DNA of 64,000 bases from Lewinellaceae bacterium SD302 (lineage in GTDB: Bacteria > Bacteroidota > Bacteroidia > Chitinophagales > Saprospiraceae): assembly GCA_002591745.1 (NCBI GenBank), contig PDLQ01000025.1, forward strand, positions 1-64,000, written 5' to 3'. Both the position numbers and the translations under genes were made by a program. The notes under the pieces are model-generated. The model did not search any database. It was not told the origin of the DNA and was given only the letters and a program-made list of their open reading frames with translations. Every line of letters starts with the position of its first letter. Positions within the stretch are counted from its first letter, which is position 1. Shown here piece by piece: positions 24,473 to 32,798 of the stretch.

Positions 24473-26800
24473 CTATTTGCCGCCCCCGTCTTTTTCGTAA
24501 GGGACGTAAGGGGCTTTACCATCTTTATCCAGACTGGATTTTGGAGCAGACCGGCGGGCTTTCATTTTTTTCTCTTTACGAATAGTCTTATTGTCAACTT
24601 TTTCAGGCTGCATCTTAATCGTGTCAGATTTGATTTCGGTTTCGGGGAGAAGTTCCGGCAGTTCGGCGTCGTAGTCGAATCCATTGATGCGGCGGATCAC
24701 GGCCGGGTCGCTCTGACTTTCGGGTTGAGAATTCGTGGTTCCAGAACTGTCGACTTTCGGGATGTTGTATTCAGGGAGTTCCCGGAGGGGAAGGCCATTG
24801 TTATCAGTACCCATAAAAATGGATTCTTTTTCTTCGGTTAACTGCGCGGGAGCAGACTGAAGATAGGTTTCCATCTGATAGGTGCGGTCGATCAGGCGTT
24901 GGTAACGATCGGCTTCGGCGGTGTTGCCGAAATCAAGTTCACGTTGGCGCATGGCCTCCAAATCACTACGCAGGTCATTAAAATCCCTTTGATCCGCTGC
25001 GGTGAATGGTGCCGAAGATCGGTTGCTGGGTGGTAACTTACGTGGAGCAATCACGCTTGTATTCTGGGGTTCGGTATCCGATTCGGTAGCTGGCGGATAG
25101 CCGTAATAAACATTTTGCGCACCCTGCTGTGGATTGGCCGCTCGAACCAGTTCAAGAATTTGCTCGAAGGTCAATTCCATGGTCGGCTGCTCGCTTTGGT
25201 AAGGTTGCGGTGAGCGGACACCAGCGTAGTTGTTCGGCCGGGCCGAAGACATACCGTTCATCGTCAGACCAGTATCATTGCTGCCACGTCCGGTGGCACC
25301 AGGCCGGGCAAGCATTTGATAGTCCCCTAAATTTTCAAAACGCTGTTCGTAACGATTGGCCCAGGCTTCCTGCTCATCCAGTTCCAGTAAGATTGCTCTG
25401 GCCTGATCACGCCTTTGACGGGCATTATTGGCGGTGACTTCGTCTTGTGCCTCCAGGGCTTGATTGAGCTCAATCTCCAGGTCGGCGATCTGACTTTCGT
25501 ATCTGGCCCGCATCATCCGCATATTTTCCTTTCGCTCAGCGCGCATCCGCTCGGCCTGGTAATCGATGCTGTCCTGAATCATATTTTCAACCAGATTGTC
25601 GGGTTTGGCGCTCTTGCCAAAAGAAAGGTTCAGGCCAACGCTGAATACGTTGCTGCTCGTCAGTTGGTCCGTGCTGGAAATCTCACCTAACTCCTCCTGG
25701 CTCGTCAGTAGAATCTTATAAGCTCCGTTGATGCGTAGTGTCTTTGCTAAGGGGAAGGATAGACCGAGGCCCCCACTGGCGAAACCCTGGCTATTGGCGG
25801 TGCGGTCATCGCGCCCCTCGTATCCGTCCTGTACATTAATGCGGCCACCACCCAGGATAGCAAAAGGTGTAAAGCCAGTGCCGGCGCGGCTGAGGTTGAG
25901 TCTTACGTCCAGGCCATACATAGCCAGATCGTCGAACTTAAAGTTGAAGGAATTATCGTCCATCCCAAGCATGTAGAAAGCACGCAGACCAATGTATGGG
26001 CCGAAATCAATGCCGGCACGCAGCCCGGCGAACCAGGCGTCGTCGTAGGCCAGGCTATTGTCAAAATCGACGTGGGCAACGTCTAACTCGAAAGGAATAC
26101 GTAAACCGCGAATGCCATTACCGAAAGCGTTCAGATAAGCCTGGTCGATCTCGGAAAGCGTACCGGGCTTGCGGCCGCCGAGATAGAAAGCCACGTTGGC
26201 TCCGACGGTAAAATTGCCGAGATCGTCGGCGTTGAAGTCCTCCAGGTCAAGACCATTAAGGTCGCGCTCGGCCTCGTTCAATAAGTTGCGGACGGCGTTG
26301 AAACGGTAGGCCAGGTACTGTCCTTCCACACTGAAGACAAATCGATCGGTCGCTGCCAGCGTCAGGCCCAATCCACCGGTTCCGTAGATGTTTTGGGCAT
26401 CGTCCAGGCCGTTACGGCCTACGTCCTGCACACCCCCGCCCAGGAGAAGGTAAGGCAGTAATTTGCCGCGCCCTATATTGAGCTTCAGCTCGGCGCCGTA
26501 ACGAGCCAGGTCGACGGATGTGTCGTCAAAGTCATCGACGTCGATATCGAAGCCGCCCAGGTCCAGATCTCCCCCGATGGTTTGATAATAGAGTCCGCGT
26601 AGTTCTACGTATTCACCGAACCCGATGCCGAGGCGGCCGCCAACCATGAAAGCTTCGCTCAAGCCAGCCCGGTTATTGAACCAGGTATAGTTGGCGCCGG
26701 GGGAAATGGTATAGGAAATACCCTTTACCTGCGCCACGAGCGAGCTAAACAGGAAAAAAGAAAATAACGAGAATAGTAATTTGGTATAGCTTGGTTTCAT
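24473..26800 (-). CDS. Outer-membrane protein: two barrel-like modules plus coiled coil
   Basis: 775 residues with a signal peptide (MKPSYTKLLFSLFSFFLFSSLVAQ). Residues about 25-210 and 225-405 are two similar beta-rich modules, each with YxGLR/GxxVELRxxYxxxG and LLPYLLLGGGVQDVG / FTPFAILGGGRINVQDG strands, so an internal duplication is likely. Residues about 415-500 form a charged coiled coil (AERMRAERKENMRMMRARYESQI...). The C-terminal 270 residues are polar, low-complexity and lysine-rich at the end, with no OmpA domain. No adjacent partner was identified. The C-terminal tail could sit in the periplasm; function is unknown. Confidence 0.8.
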   Translation of the reverse strand: MKPSYTKLLFSLFSFFLFSSLVAQVKGISYTISPGANYTWFNNRAGLSEAFMVGGRLGIGFGEYVELRGLYYQTIGGDLDLGGFDIDVDDFDDTSVDLARYGAELKLNIGRGKLLPYLLLGGGVQDVGRNGLDDAQNIYGTGGLGLTLAATDRFVFSVEGQYLAYRFNAVRNLLNEAERDLNGLDLEDFNADDLGNFTVGANVAFYLGGRKPGTLSEIDQAYLNAFGNGIRGLRIPFELDVAHVDFDNSLAYDDAWFAGLRAGIDFGPYIGLRAFYMLGMDDNSFNFKFDDLAMYGLDVRLNLSRAGTGFTPFAILGGGRINVQDGYEGRDDRTANSQGFASGGLGLSFPLAKTLRINGAYKILLTSQEELGEISSTDQLTSSNVFSVGLNLSFGKSAKPDNLVENMIQDSIDYQAERMRAERKENMRMMRARYESQIADLEIELNQALEAQDEVTANNARQRRDQARAILLELDEQEAWANRYEQRFENLGDYQMLARPGATGRGSNDTGLTMNGMSSARPNNYAGVRSPQPYQSEQPTMELTFEQILELVRAANPQQGAQNVYYGYPPATESDTEPQNTSVIAPRKLPPSNRSSAPFTAADQRDFNDLRSDLEAMRQRELDFGNTAEADRYQRLIDRTYQMETYLQSAPAQLTEEKESIFMGTDNNGLPLRELPEYNIPKVDSSGTTNSQPESQSDPAVIRRINGFDYDAELPELLPETEIKSDTIKMQPEKVDNKTIRKEKKMKARRSAPKSSLDKDGKAPYVPYEKDGGGK

Positions 26801-26915
26801 CTTAGTTTACGGTTAATGCACGAATATCAATTAAAGGCGTACCTTTTCCCTGTTAACAGAAGCTGCTCCGTACGATGTTCGTATCATGCTAACCTTTTAA
26901 ATCATTCATGGCATC

Positions 26916-27314
26916 ATGCTCAAAACCAATATTGACCTCGGTCTGCTTATTCTTCGCCTCTGGTTCGGCCTGGAAATGGCCATCGCTCACGGCCTGCCGA
27001 AATTCAATAAACTCATCTCCGGCGATTATGGCTTCCCCGACCCGCTCGGCGTAGGCAATTCGTTCAGTCTGGGTCTGGCTACTTTCGGCGAGTTCGTTTG
27101 CGGGCTCCTCATCGCCGTCGGCCTGTTTACCCGCCTGTCAACCATCCCATACATGATCACCATGCTCGTGGCCGCCTTTATCATCCACATCGACGACGGC
27201 TGGGGCAAAATGGCTTCTCCACTTATGTACTTCGTTCCCGCCCTGGTGCTGCTCCTGACCGGACCGGGTAAGTACAGCCTGGATGCCTGGCTGGATCGGA
27301 GGAAGATGGCTTAA
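26916..27314 (+). CDS. DoxX-family membrane protein
   Basis: 132 residues with four membrane helices. LGLLILRLWFGLEMAIAHGLPKF at the start, FGEFVCGLLIAVGLFTRLSTIPYMITMLVAAFIIH in the middle and PLMYFVPALVLLLTGPGKYSLD at the end are typical of DoxX/SURF4-like proteins. These are widespread, of uncertain biochemical role, and often linked to redox stress. It is separated from the ApbE gene by a low-complexity GTAC repeat tract. Confidence 0.92.
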   Translation: MLKTNIDLGLLILRLWFGLEMAIAHGLPKFNKLISGDYGFPDPLGVGNSFSLGLATFGEFVCGLLIAVGLFTRLSTIPYMITMLVAAFIIHIDDGWGKMASPLMYFVPALVLLLTGPGKYSLDAWLDRRKMA

Positions 27315-27385
27315 GGAGGTATGAGGTACTAAATATCGGGTACGTGGTACCTAGTACTCTGTACCTAATACCCAGTACCTCTTTA
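27315..27385. repeat. GTACCTA/GTACT low-complexity tract
   Basis: A 70-bp tract of partly repeating words (GGTACTAA, GGTACCTAGTAC, GTACCTAATACC, GTACCTC) leading directly into the dispersed-repeat copy at 27386-27404. No coding potential is seen. Confidence 0.6.
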
Positions 27386-27404
27386 GACTAACAAAGTAGC
27401 CGTG
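27386..27404 (+). repeat. Dispersed CAAAGTAGC-core repeat
   Basis: GACTAACAAAGTAGCCGTG, one mismatch (GTG for ATG) from the consensus end, 18 bp upstream of the ApbE promoter element. Confidence 0.75.
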
Positions 27405-27421
27405 CCCAAAAAAACACGAAT

Positions 27422-27429
27422 TACCTTTG
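27422..27429 (+). promoter_or_regulatory. TAnnTTTG promoter element of apbE
   Basis: TACCTTTG, a full match, 22 bp before the preferred GTG start at 27451. Because the element overlaps the in-frame TTG at 27427, that upstream start cannot be the real one if this promoter is used. Confidence 0.65.
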
Positions 27430-27450
27430 CCCGCTACCAACTCTACGTCC

Positions 27451-28536
27451 GTGCGCTACTGCCTGTTTTTATTACTTACCATTTTCGCTCTGAGCTGTGA
27501 ATCGACTCCACCCGAACAAAATAAACCGGGAGAGGCGGTGCAAAAGGTGGCAACCCTACGCTTGGTTGGCGAAACTATGGGGACAACCTACTCCGTCGTA
27601 TTGCTGTCCGGTGAATTGTCGGCCGGAACGGATTCCAAAGCCTACCTCGCTGAACTGAAAGGGACACTGGATAGTGCGCTGGTGGCCCTGAACGACGAGG
27701 TGTCCAACTGGGAAAAGAACAGTACCGTGGTGCGCTTCAATGCTAGCGGGACGGGCATCAATGTAGTGGAAGCACCACACTTTTTGGCTAATTACCGGCT
27801 GGCTGACCGGGTTTCCGCTGCTACCGAAGGGGCTTTCGAACCGACCATTTTGCCGCTCACCGATTACTGGGGCTTCGGCTCCGGCCGGGAGCGCATCGAA
27901 GCAGGCGTGGATACCGCAGAGGTGATCCGGCGCAAAGCCCTGGTCGGGCTGGATAAGATCATCCTAGAAGGAGATACGTTTTTGCGCAAGACCGTTCCCG
28001 GCGTCACGCTGGATCTGGGCGGGAGCGCCAAGGGCTACGGCACCGATCTGATCACTTCGGTATTGATCGAGCGCTACGGATTGAAGAATTTTCTGGTCGA
28101 GATTGGCGGAGAGATGTTCGCCGCTGGCCGGAAAGCCGAGGGGCAGCCCTGGAAAATCGGTATCAATGTGCCCCGTGAGGAAGCCGCCTTTTCCGCTATT
28201 GCCGAAACCATGCCACTGGAAAATCGAGCCGTAGCCACTAGCGGAAATTACCGCAATTACTACAAAGTTGGTGGCGAAACCTACAGCCACACCCTCAGTC
28301 CGGTCACGGGTTTCCCGGAGCGCAACCGCTTACTGAGCGCTTCGGTAACCGCTCCGGACTGCGCTACGGCCGATGCCTACGCCACGGCCTGTATGGTGCT
28401 GGGGCCGGAGGCGGCAATGAAATTAATTGAAACTCGTCCGGAACTGGAAGCTTACTTCTTGGTGCGGGATGAGCAAGACGAGGGTATGGTACCGCTCATC
28501 AGCAGTGGGCTGCAGGCACTGTTCGGTAAAGAGTAG
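27451..28536 (+). CDS. apbE: FAD:protein FMN transferase (ApbE), lipoprotein
   Basis: 361 residues from the GTG at 27451; a longer TTG-started frame from 27427 overlaps the promoter. The N terminus is a lipoprotein signal (VRYCLFLLLTIFALSC). ApbE covalently attaches FMN to threonines of Na+-translocating NADH:quinone reductase and Rnf subunits. Typical motifs are present: GETMGTTYSV, TEGAFEPTILPLTDYWGFG, LDLGGSAKGYGTD and VEIGGEMFAAGRK, plus the metal-site region SPVTGFPERNRLLSASVTAPDCATADAYATA. An NhaC-type antiporter follows, both linked to sodium. Confidence 0.95.
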   Translation: MRYCLFLLLTIFALSCESTPPEQNKPGEAVQKVATLRLVGETMGTTYSVVLLSGELSAGTDSKAYLAELKGTLDSALVALNDEVSNWEKNSTVVRFNASGTGINVVEAPHFLANYRLADRVSAATEGAFEPTILPLTDYWGFGSGRERIEAGVDTAEVIRRKALVGLDKIILEGDTFLRKTVPGVTLDLGGSAKGYGTDLITSVLIERYGLKNFLVEIGGEMFAAGRKAEGQPWKIGINVPREEAAFSAIAETMPLENRAVATSGNYRNYYKVGGETYSHTLSPVTGFPERNRLLSASVTAPDCATADAYATACMVLGPEAAMKLIETRPELEAYFLVRDEQDEGMVPLISSGLQALFGKE

Positions 28537-28576
28537 TATTCGATCCGGTTCCTTATTTTGCGGAAAATCCACCTCC

Positions 28577-30052
28577 ATGGCTGAGACTTTCGGCATCCTG
28601 ACTTTATTACCTCCCGTAATCGCCATTATCCTGGCTATCCTGACCCGCCAGGTCTTCATCTCCCTCACCGTAGGCATCTTCCTGGGCTACACCATGCTGG
28701 CCGGCTGGAATCCCTTGCTCGGCTTCATGGATACTTTGCAAGGGCTGGTCGATGTATTCGCCGACGCTGGCAACACCCGCACCATCATGTTTTGCGCATT
28801 GGTCGGCGGGCTGATCGTTTTTATGCAGCGCTCGGGTGGGGTAGCGGGATTCATCGAGTGGGTGAGCAGAAAGCTGGCCAATAGCGGCGACGGCGGGCAA
28901 AAGAAAGTACAGTTCTTCGCTTGGCTCACCGGTGCGCTTATCTTCGTTGAGAGCAGCATCAGCGTCCTCACTGTCGGTACACTCTATCGACCGCTTTTTG
29001 ATAAGCTGGGCATCAGCCGGGAAAAGTTGGCCTACATCGCCGATTCCAGTTCAGCCCCCAGTTCCATCCTGATTCCCTTCAATGGCTGGGGAGCTTTCAT
29101 TATGGGCCTGCTCCTGGCCGAAGGATTCGCCAATCCTTTCAGCACCATGCTCAGTGCGATGGGCTATAATTTTTACGCTATCCTGGCCCTCTTGCTGGTG
29201 CCCGCCGTCATTTTTTCCGGCAAGGACTGGGGACCGATGGCCAAGGCCGAAGCCCGCGCTCAACGCGGTCAACTGCTCAGTGACGGAGCTACCCCGGTGG
29301 TCGATACCGAACTGACTGATATTTCTGCTAAAGAAGACATCCCCCACCGGGCTATCAATATGATCGTCCCCATCGTGGTCATGGTGGCCTTCATGCCGAT
29401 CATGCTGGCCTATACGGGCTGGGCGGCGGCGACGGAAACCCTTGAACCCGGAGCCGGATTCGGCCAACTGCTTTTCCAGGCCATCGGCTCTGGTAGTGGT
29501 TCTACGGCGGTGCTTACGGCGGTAACTGTAAGTCTGCTGGTCTGTCTGATATTCTACAAAAGTCAGGGCATCTTCGGTATCCGCGAGGGGGTGGAGTTGA
29601 TCCTCAAAGGTATTGCCGGCCTCATTCCGCTGGCCTTGCTGATGCTGCTGGCCTTCGCGATCGGTTCACTATGCAAGCAGCTGGAAACGGGGATTTACGT
29701 TGCTGAAGTTGCCCGGGGCTGGCTTTCCCCCGGTCTGGTTCCTTTTTTGGTCTTTTTGGTCGCTTGTTTCATCGCCTTCAGTACCGGCACCAGTTGGGGC
29801 ACCTTCGCGATCATGATCCCCATCGCCGTACCGATGGCCACTCAGATGGACGCCAACGTACTCATGGCCATCGCTGCGGTCATGGGTGGTGGGGTATTCG
29901 GCGATCACTGCAGCCCCATTAGTGATACGACCATCCTCAGTAGTATGGCCTCGGCCACCGATCACGTGGATCACGTTAAGACGCAGATTCCCTACGCGGG
30001 CCTGGCGGGAGTGGCTACGGCTTTGTTGTATCTGGTATTCGGCTTGTTTTAA
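28577..30052 (+). CDS. Na+/H+ antiporter, NhaC family
   Basis: 491 residues from the ATG at 28577 (MAETFGILTLLPPVIAIILA); the open frame extends upstream into apbE but only in shadow. About eleven membrane segments. Signature stretches are FVESSISVLTVGTLYRPLFDKL, DSSSAPSSILIPFNGWGAFI and GTSWGTFAIMIPIAVPMA followed by GGGVFGDHCSPISDTTILSS, typical of NhaC-type antiporters. It exchanges sodium for protons at the inner membrane. Placement 40 bp after apbE supports a role in sodium handling. Confidence 0.93.
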   Translation: MAETFGILTLLPPVIAIILAILTRQVFISLTVGIFLGYTMLAGWNPLLGFMDTLQGLVDVFADAGNTRTIMFCALVGGLIVFMQRSGGVAGFIEWVSRKLANSGDGGQKKVQFFAWLTGALIFVESSISVLTVGTLYRPLFDKLGISREKLAYIADSSSAPSSILIPFNGWGAFIMGLLLAEGFANPFSTMLSAMGYNFYAILALLLVPAVIFSGKDWGPMAKAEARAQRGQLLSDGATPVVDTELTDISAKEDIPHRAINMIVPIVVMVAFMPIMLAYTGWAAATETLEPGAGFGQLLFQAIGSGSGSTAVLTAVTVSLLVCLIFYKSQGIFGIREGVELILKGIAGLIPLALLMLLAFAIGSLCKQLETGIYVAEVARGWLSPGLVPFLVFLVACFIAFSTGTSWGTFAIMIPIAVPMATQMDANVLMAIAAVMGGGVFGDHCSPISDTTILSSMASATDHVDHVKTQIPYAGLAGVATALLYLVFGLF

Positions 30053-30056
30053 TTTC

Positions 30057-30572
30057 ATGCTACTCTCCACTCCACGACTCTGTCTCCGCCCTCTCACCCC
30101 CGGGGATGCCAGTCACTTCTTCCGGCTCAATGAAGACCCGGAAGTAATGCGTTACCTCCCCGAAGAACGTTTCGAAAATGAAGCAGCAGCCCGTTCCTTC
30201 CTGGAGACTTACCCTGACAGCCAACCACCGGGCTACGGTCGCCTGGCAGTATTAGATGAAGTTAATGGCCATTGGCTGGGGTGGTGCGGCCTCAAATACC
30301 ACCCGCAGATAGACGATGTAGACCTGGGCTTTCGCTTTTATCGTCAATACTGGGGCCAAGGCTACGCTACCGAAGCCGGCCGCCGCTGCCTGGAGTACGG
30401 TTTTAATGATTTGGGTCTTAATTCAGTCTATGCCCACGTAGATGCTGCCAACGTCGGAAGCCAACGGGCATTAGAAAAATGCGGATTTTTACGGTCTGGG
30501 ACTTTCACGGAAACGGATTGGAGCGGATGGTCTTACCGACTGGAACGAGAGCGTTGGCTGCTCGTCCGGTAG
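30057..30572 (+). CDS. GNAT-family N-acetyltransferase (RimJ/RimL type)
   Basis: 171 residues starting at the ATG at 30057, 4 bp after the NhaC stop codon. TPRLCLRPLTPGDASHFFRLNEDPEVMRYLP at the N terminus and RQYWGQGYATEAGRRCLEYGF (acetyl-CoA pyrophosphate loop) plus HVDAANVGSQRALEKCGF are diagnostic of the RimJ/RimL-like subfamily. The 4-bp spacing suggests translational coupling with nhaC. The acceptor (protein N terminus, antibiotic or small amine) cannot be told. Confidence 0.9.
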   Translation: MLLSTPRLCLRPLTPGDASHFFRLNEDPEVMRYLPEERFENEAAARSFLETYPDSQPPGYGRLAVLDEVNGHWLGWCGLKYHPQIDDVDLGFRFYRQYWGQGYATEAGRRCLEYGFNDLGLNSVYAHVDAANVGSQRALEKCGFLRSGTFTETDWSGWSYRLERERWLLVR

Positions 30573-30597
30573 CTGGGTGCATTGGGTTATTGGAAAC

Positions 30598-30615
30598 TTT
30601 GCTACTTTGTTAGCT
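30598..30615 (-). repeat. Dispersed CAAAGTAGC-core repeat
   Basis: TTTGCTACTTTGTTAGCT on the + strand, in the leader of the 444-aa membrane-protein gene. A second copy in the opposite direction lies at 30732-30750, 116 bp away. Confidence 0.7.
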
Positions 30616-30731
30616 ATAATAAAGACCGCTTCGCTGTTAGACGGAGCTCTGACGTACACGCATAAATGGCAGTCTTTGTTCTATGCCCTTACAGTCTGCG
30701 ACGCAGTCGATACGATCTATTTTCTATTTTG

Positions 30732-30750
30732 GACTAACAAAGTAGCCATG
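30732..30750 (+). repeat. Dispersed CAAAGTAGC-core repeat abutting a start codon
   Basis: GACTAACAAAGTAGCCATG; the ATG at its end (30748) is the start codon of the following gene. Confidence 0.8.
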
Positions 30751-32082
30751 CCCACACCGACCCCGAACCTTCCTCCTCAGGAAACGAGCGAATCCAAGCC
30801 GGAATGGCTATCGCGGCTGGAAGAAGAATCCTACCAGGCCGAGTTACTGATCTCCGGCGCGGCGATCTTTGGTTGTCTATTGTTGCCGGGACTGATCAGT
30901 GACCTGGAAGGCTACGTGCTCTACACCGTCAATCGGGAGAGCATGACGATCTGGTACTTTATATTTCTGTTCCTCAATATGCTGGCCTACGTGCTGATTA
31001 TTACCTTTTTGCTGCATTTTACCATGCGGGCACTGTGGGTGGGGATGGTGAGTTTTAACTCGGCCTACCCGGATGGCTACAAACCTAATGAGCGGTTTAG
31101 TAAACATTTTCAGCAGCAATTGATCGAGGATATCGGAGACGTTCACGGTTATATTCGAGAGTTGGACAAAAGCTGCTCAACCATCTTCGGGGCGGGCTTC
31201 AGTATTGCTTTTGTAGCCCTGGGGTATATCCTTTTGATGTCGGTCTTCGCGGCCCTGTTTTACGCGTTACGGGATTATCTGCCAACTTTTGCAGGGTGGG
31301 TACTGGCGGGAACTATTTTCGTACTGGTTATGGGGTTTGCCGTATTCTCGACGATCCTCTCCACTAAAAAGTACCGCGATGGAAATTTTGCCAAAAGGTA
31401 CCACTACCCGATAGCTCGACTCTTCAACCGGGCATTTATGAACATTGGTTATCGTCCGGCTAGCTACATCACGGGTGTATTGACTAGTCAGAAAGCCGAT
31501 CAAAAAAGTGGCGTATGGTTACCGCTGGTTGTAAGTGCGTTGATCGGGATGACCGGAGGCATGCTGGGCATGAGCAACATGAATGTACGGGCCTACTTCG
31601 ATGATGTCTATCACCGTATGGCTAGTGACCCGGCCACGCTGATTCCGGAGGTTTACGCCGACCACGAACCGGAAGGCTACGTGTATCATCCGGTGATCCC
31701 TGCTCACGAAATGGAGGCGGGTGAGTTACTCACGGTCTTTTTGCCGTTACCCAATCGCGAGAAATTCGAACTGGAAAGGCAGTGTGACCTGCCCGAAGCC
31801 AGTGGTGAGCGCAATGAAACCGCCCGCAACGCGCGTCGGGCCAGGGAAGTCGACTGCGCCCGAAGTTTCTATCGTTTTTACCTCAACGATCGGGAACTCA
31901 GGGTCGAAGATCTCCAACGCCACCTCTACGGACCAGAAAAACAATTTGGTTTTCAGGCTACTTTTTACCGTCCGCCGGCAAAGGAAGGTCGAAACCTATT
32001 ACGTATAGAAAGCAACTACTATAACGACGATGGAGCCCCCCGGGTGGCCCAAATTCCATTCTACCTGCTGGAAGGAGAATAG
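30748..32082 (+). CDS. Polytopic membrane protein with large C-terminal soluble domain, unknown
   Basis: The ATG at 30748 gives 444 residues. Five membrane segments: about 33-50, 68-92, 147-175, 184-208 and 256-272. After the last, about 165 residues form a soluble, probably periplasmic domain with no recognised fold (PHEMEAGELLTVFLPLPNREKFELERQCD...). Although the frame opens at 30577, the sequence upstream of 30748 is not protein-like and contains two repeat copies. No clear family is recognised. Confidence 0.75.
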   Translation: MPTPTPNLPPQETSESKPEWLSRLEEESYQAELLISGAAIFGCLLLPGLISDLEGYVLYTVNRESMTIWYFIFLFLNMLAYVLIITFLLHFTMRALWVGMVSFNSAYPDGYKPNERFSKHFQQQLIEDIGDVHGYIRELDKSCSTIFGAGFSIAFVALGYILLMSVFAALFYALRDYLPTFAGWVLAGTIFVLVMGFAVFSTILSTKKYRDGNFAKRYHYPIARLFNRAFMNIGYRPASYITGVLTSQKADQKSGVWLPLVVSALIGMTGGMLGMSNMNVRAYFDDVYHRMASDPATLIPEVYADHEPEGYVYHPVIPAHEMEAGELLTVFLPLPNREKFELERQCDLPEASGERNETARNARRAREVDCARSFYRFYLNDRELRVEDLQRHLYGPEKQFGFQATFYRPPAKEGRNLLRIESNYYNDDGAPRVAQIPFYLLEGE

Positions 32083-32182
32083 GTAGTTTTTGTCGCCGGA
32101 CGTTAATAGCGACATAATTTAGGCCACATCCACAACATGGAAGGCTTAAATTCCTTTATCTTGGAGTTAGTAAGTATCCCGA

Positions 32183-32590
32183 ATGAAAACCGCCCAAGAT
32201 CTGAAAGAGCATTTGCGCCGGCTGGAGGCGGTCGGCAATGACGACTTCGAGCTGATCCTGCTCGGTGGTCCGGATGCCTATGCTACCCACGAACTGTCTC
32301 AATTGTTGCGGCAGTTGAAGGTACGGCGAATCAGTTCTTTGCATCAGCAGCGGCAATTATTTCGGCTTTCGGCCATTATTCCGGTATTTCTGGTACTGGC
32401 CGTGGTTTTTATCGGCATTGACCGCTTGGAAATGGTCCGCTTTTGCCTCGGAGTTTCCCTGGCCCTTTTCGCGCTGGTTGCCTGGCGCAGTTACCGCCTG
32501 CGTGATCTTATCGCCCAGGTCAATGACCGGGACCGTCGTTTACGCCGCATGATCTCCCACGAACTGGCCAGGCGGCGTGAGTTGGCCTGA
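32183..32590 (+). CDS. Small membrane protein with two transmembrane helices, unknown
   Basis: 135 residues. An N-terminal charged domain (MKTAQDLKEHLRRLEAVGNDDFELILLGG...) is followed by two membrane helices (about 64-79 and 84-101) and an arginine-rich C-terminal helix (RLRDLIAQVNDRDRRLRRMIS...). No family is recognised. It is about 100 bp downstream of the previous membrane-protein gene. Confidence 0.7.
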   Translation: MKTAQDLKEHLRRLEAVGNDDFELILLGGPDAYATHELSQLLRQLKVRRISSLHQQRQLFRLSAIIPVFLVLAVVFIGIDRLEMVRFCLGVSLALFALVAWRSYRLRDLIAQVNDRDRRLRRMISHELARRRELA

Positions 32591-32798
32591 TTCACTCTGC
32601 GCCAGCAGCGGAAAGCAGCGCCCCTCGGTGCGTCTGACAGGATAAGAATTAAACCTCTGCCCTTCCGCGCGTCTTCTGCATGAACCCCCCGTTGCGTTTG
32701 CCACATCGATGACTAGAACACACTTACACTAGGTTAATTATCTTGTGCTCATAACCCGACCATTTTCGGTTCTATTCCACCACCTACAATTTTTTACC

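Noticed and set aside
28427-28576. N-terminal extension of NhaC overlapping apbE
   Set aside because: The translated extension is not membrane-like and the ATG at 28577 begins the first helix.
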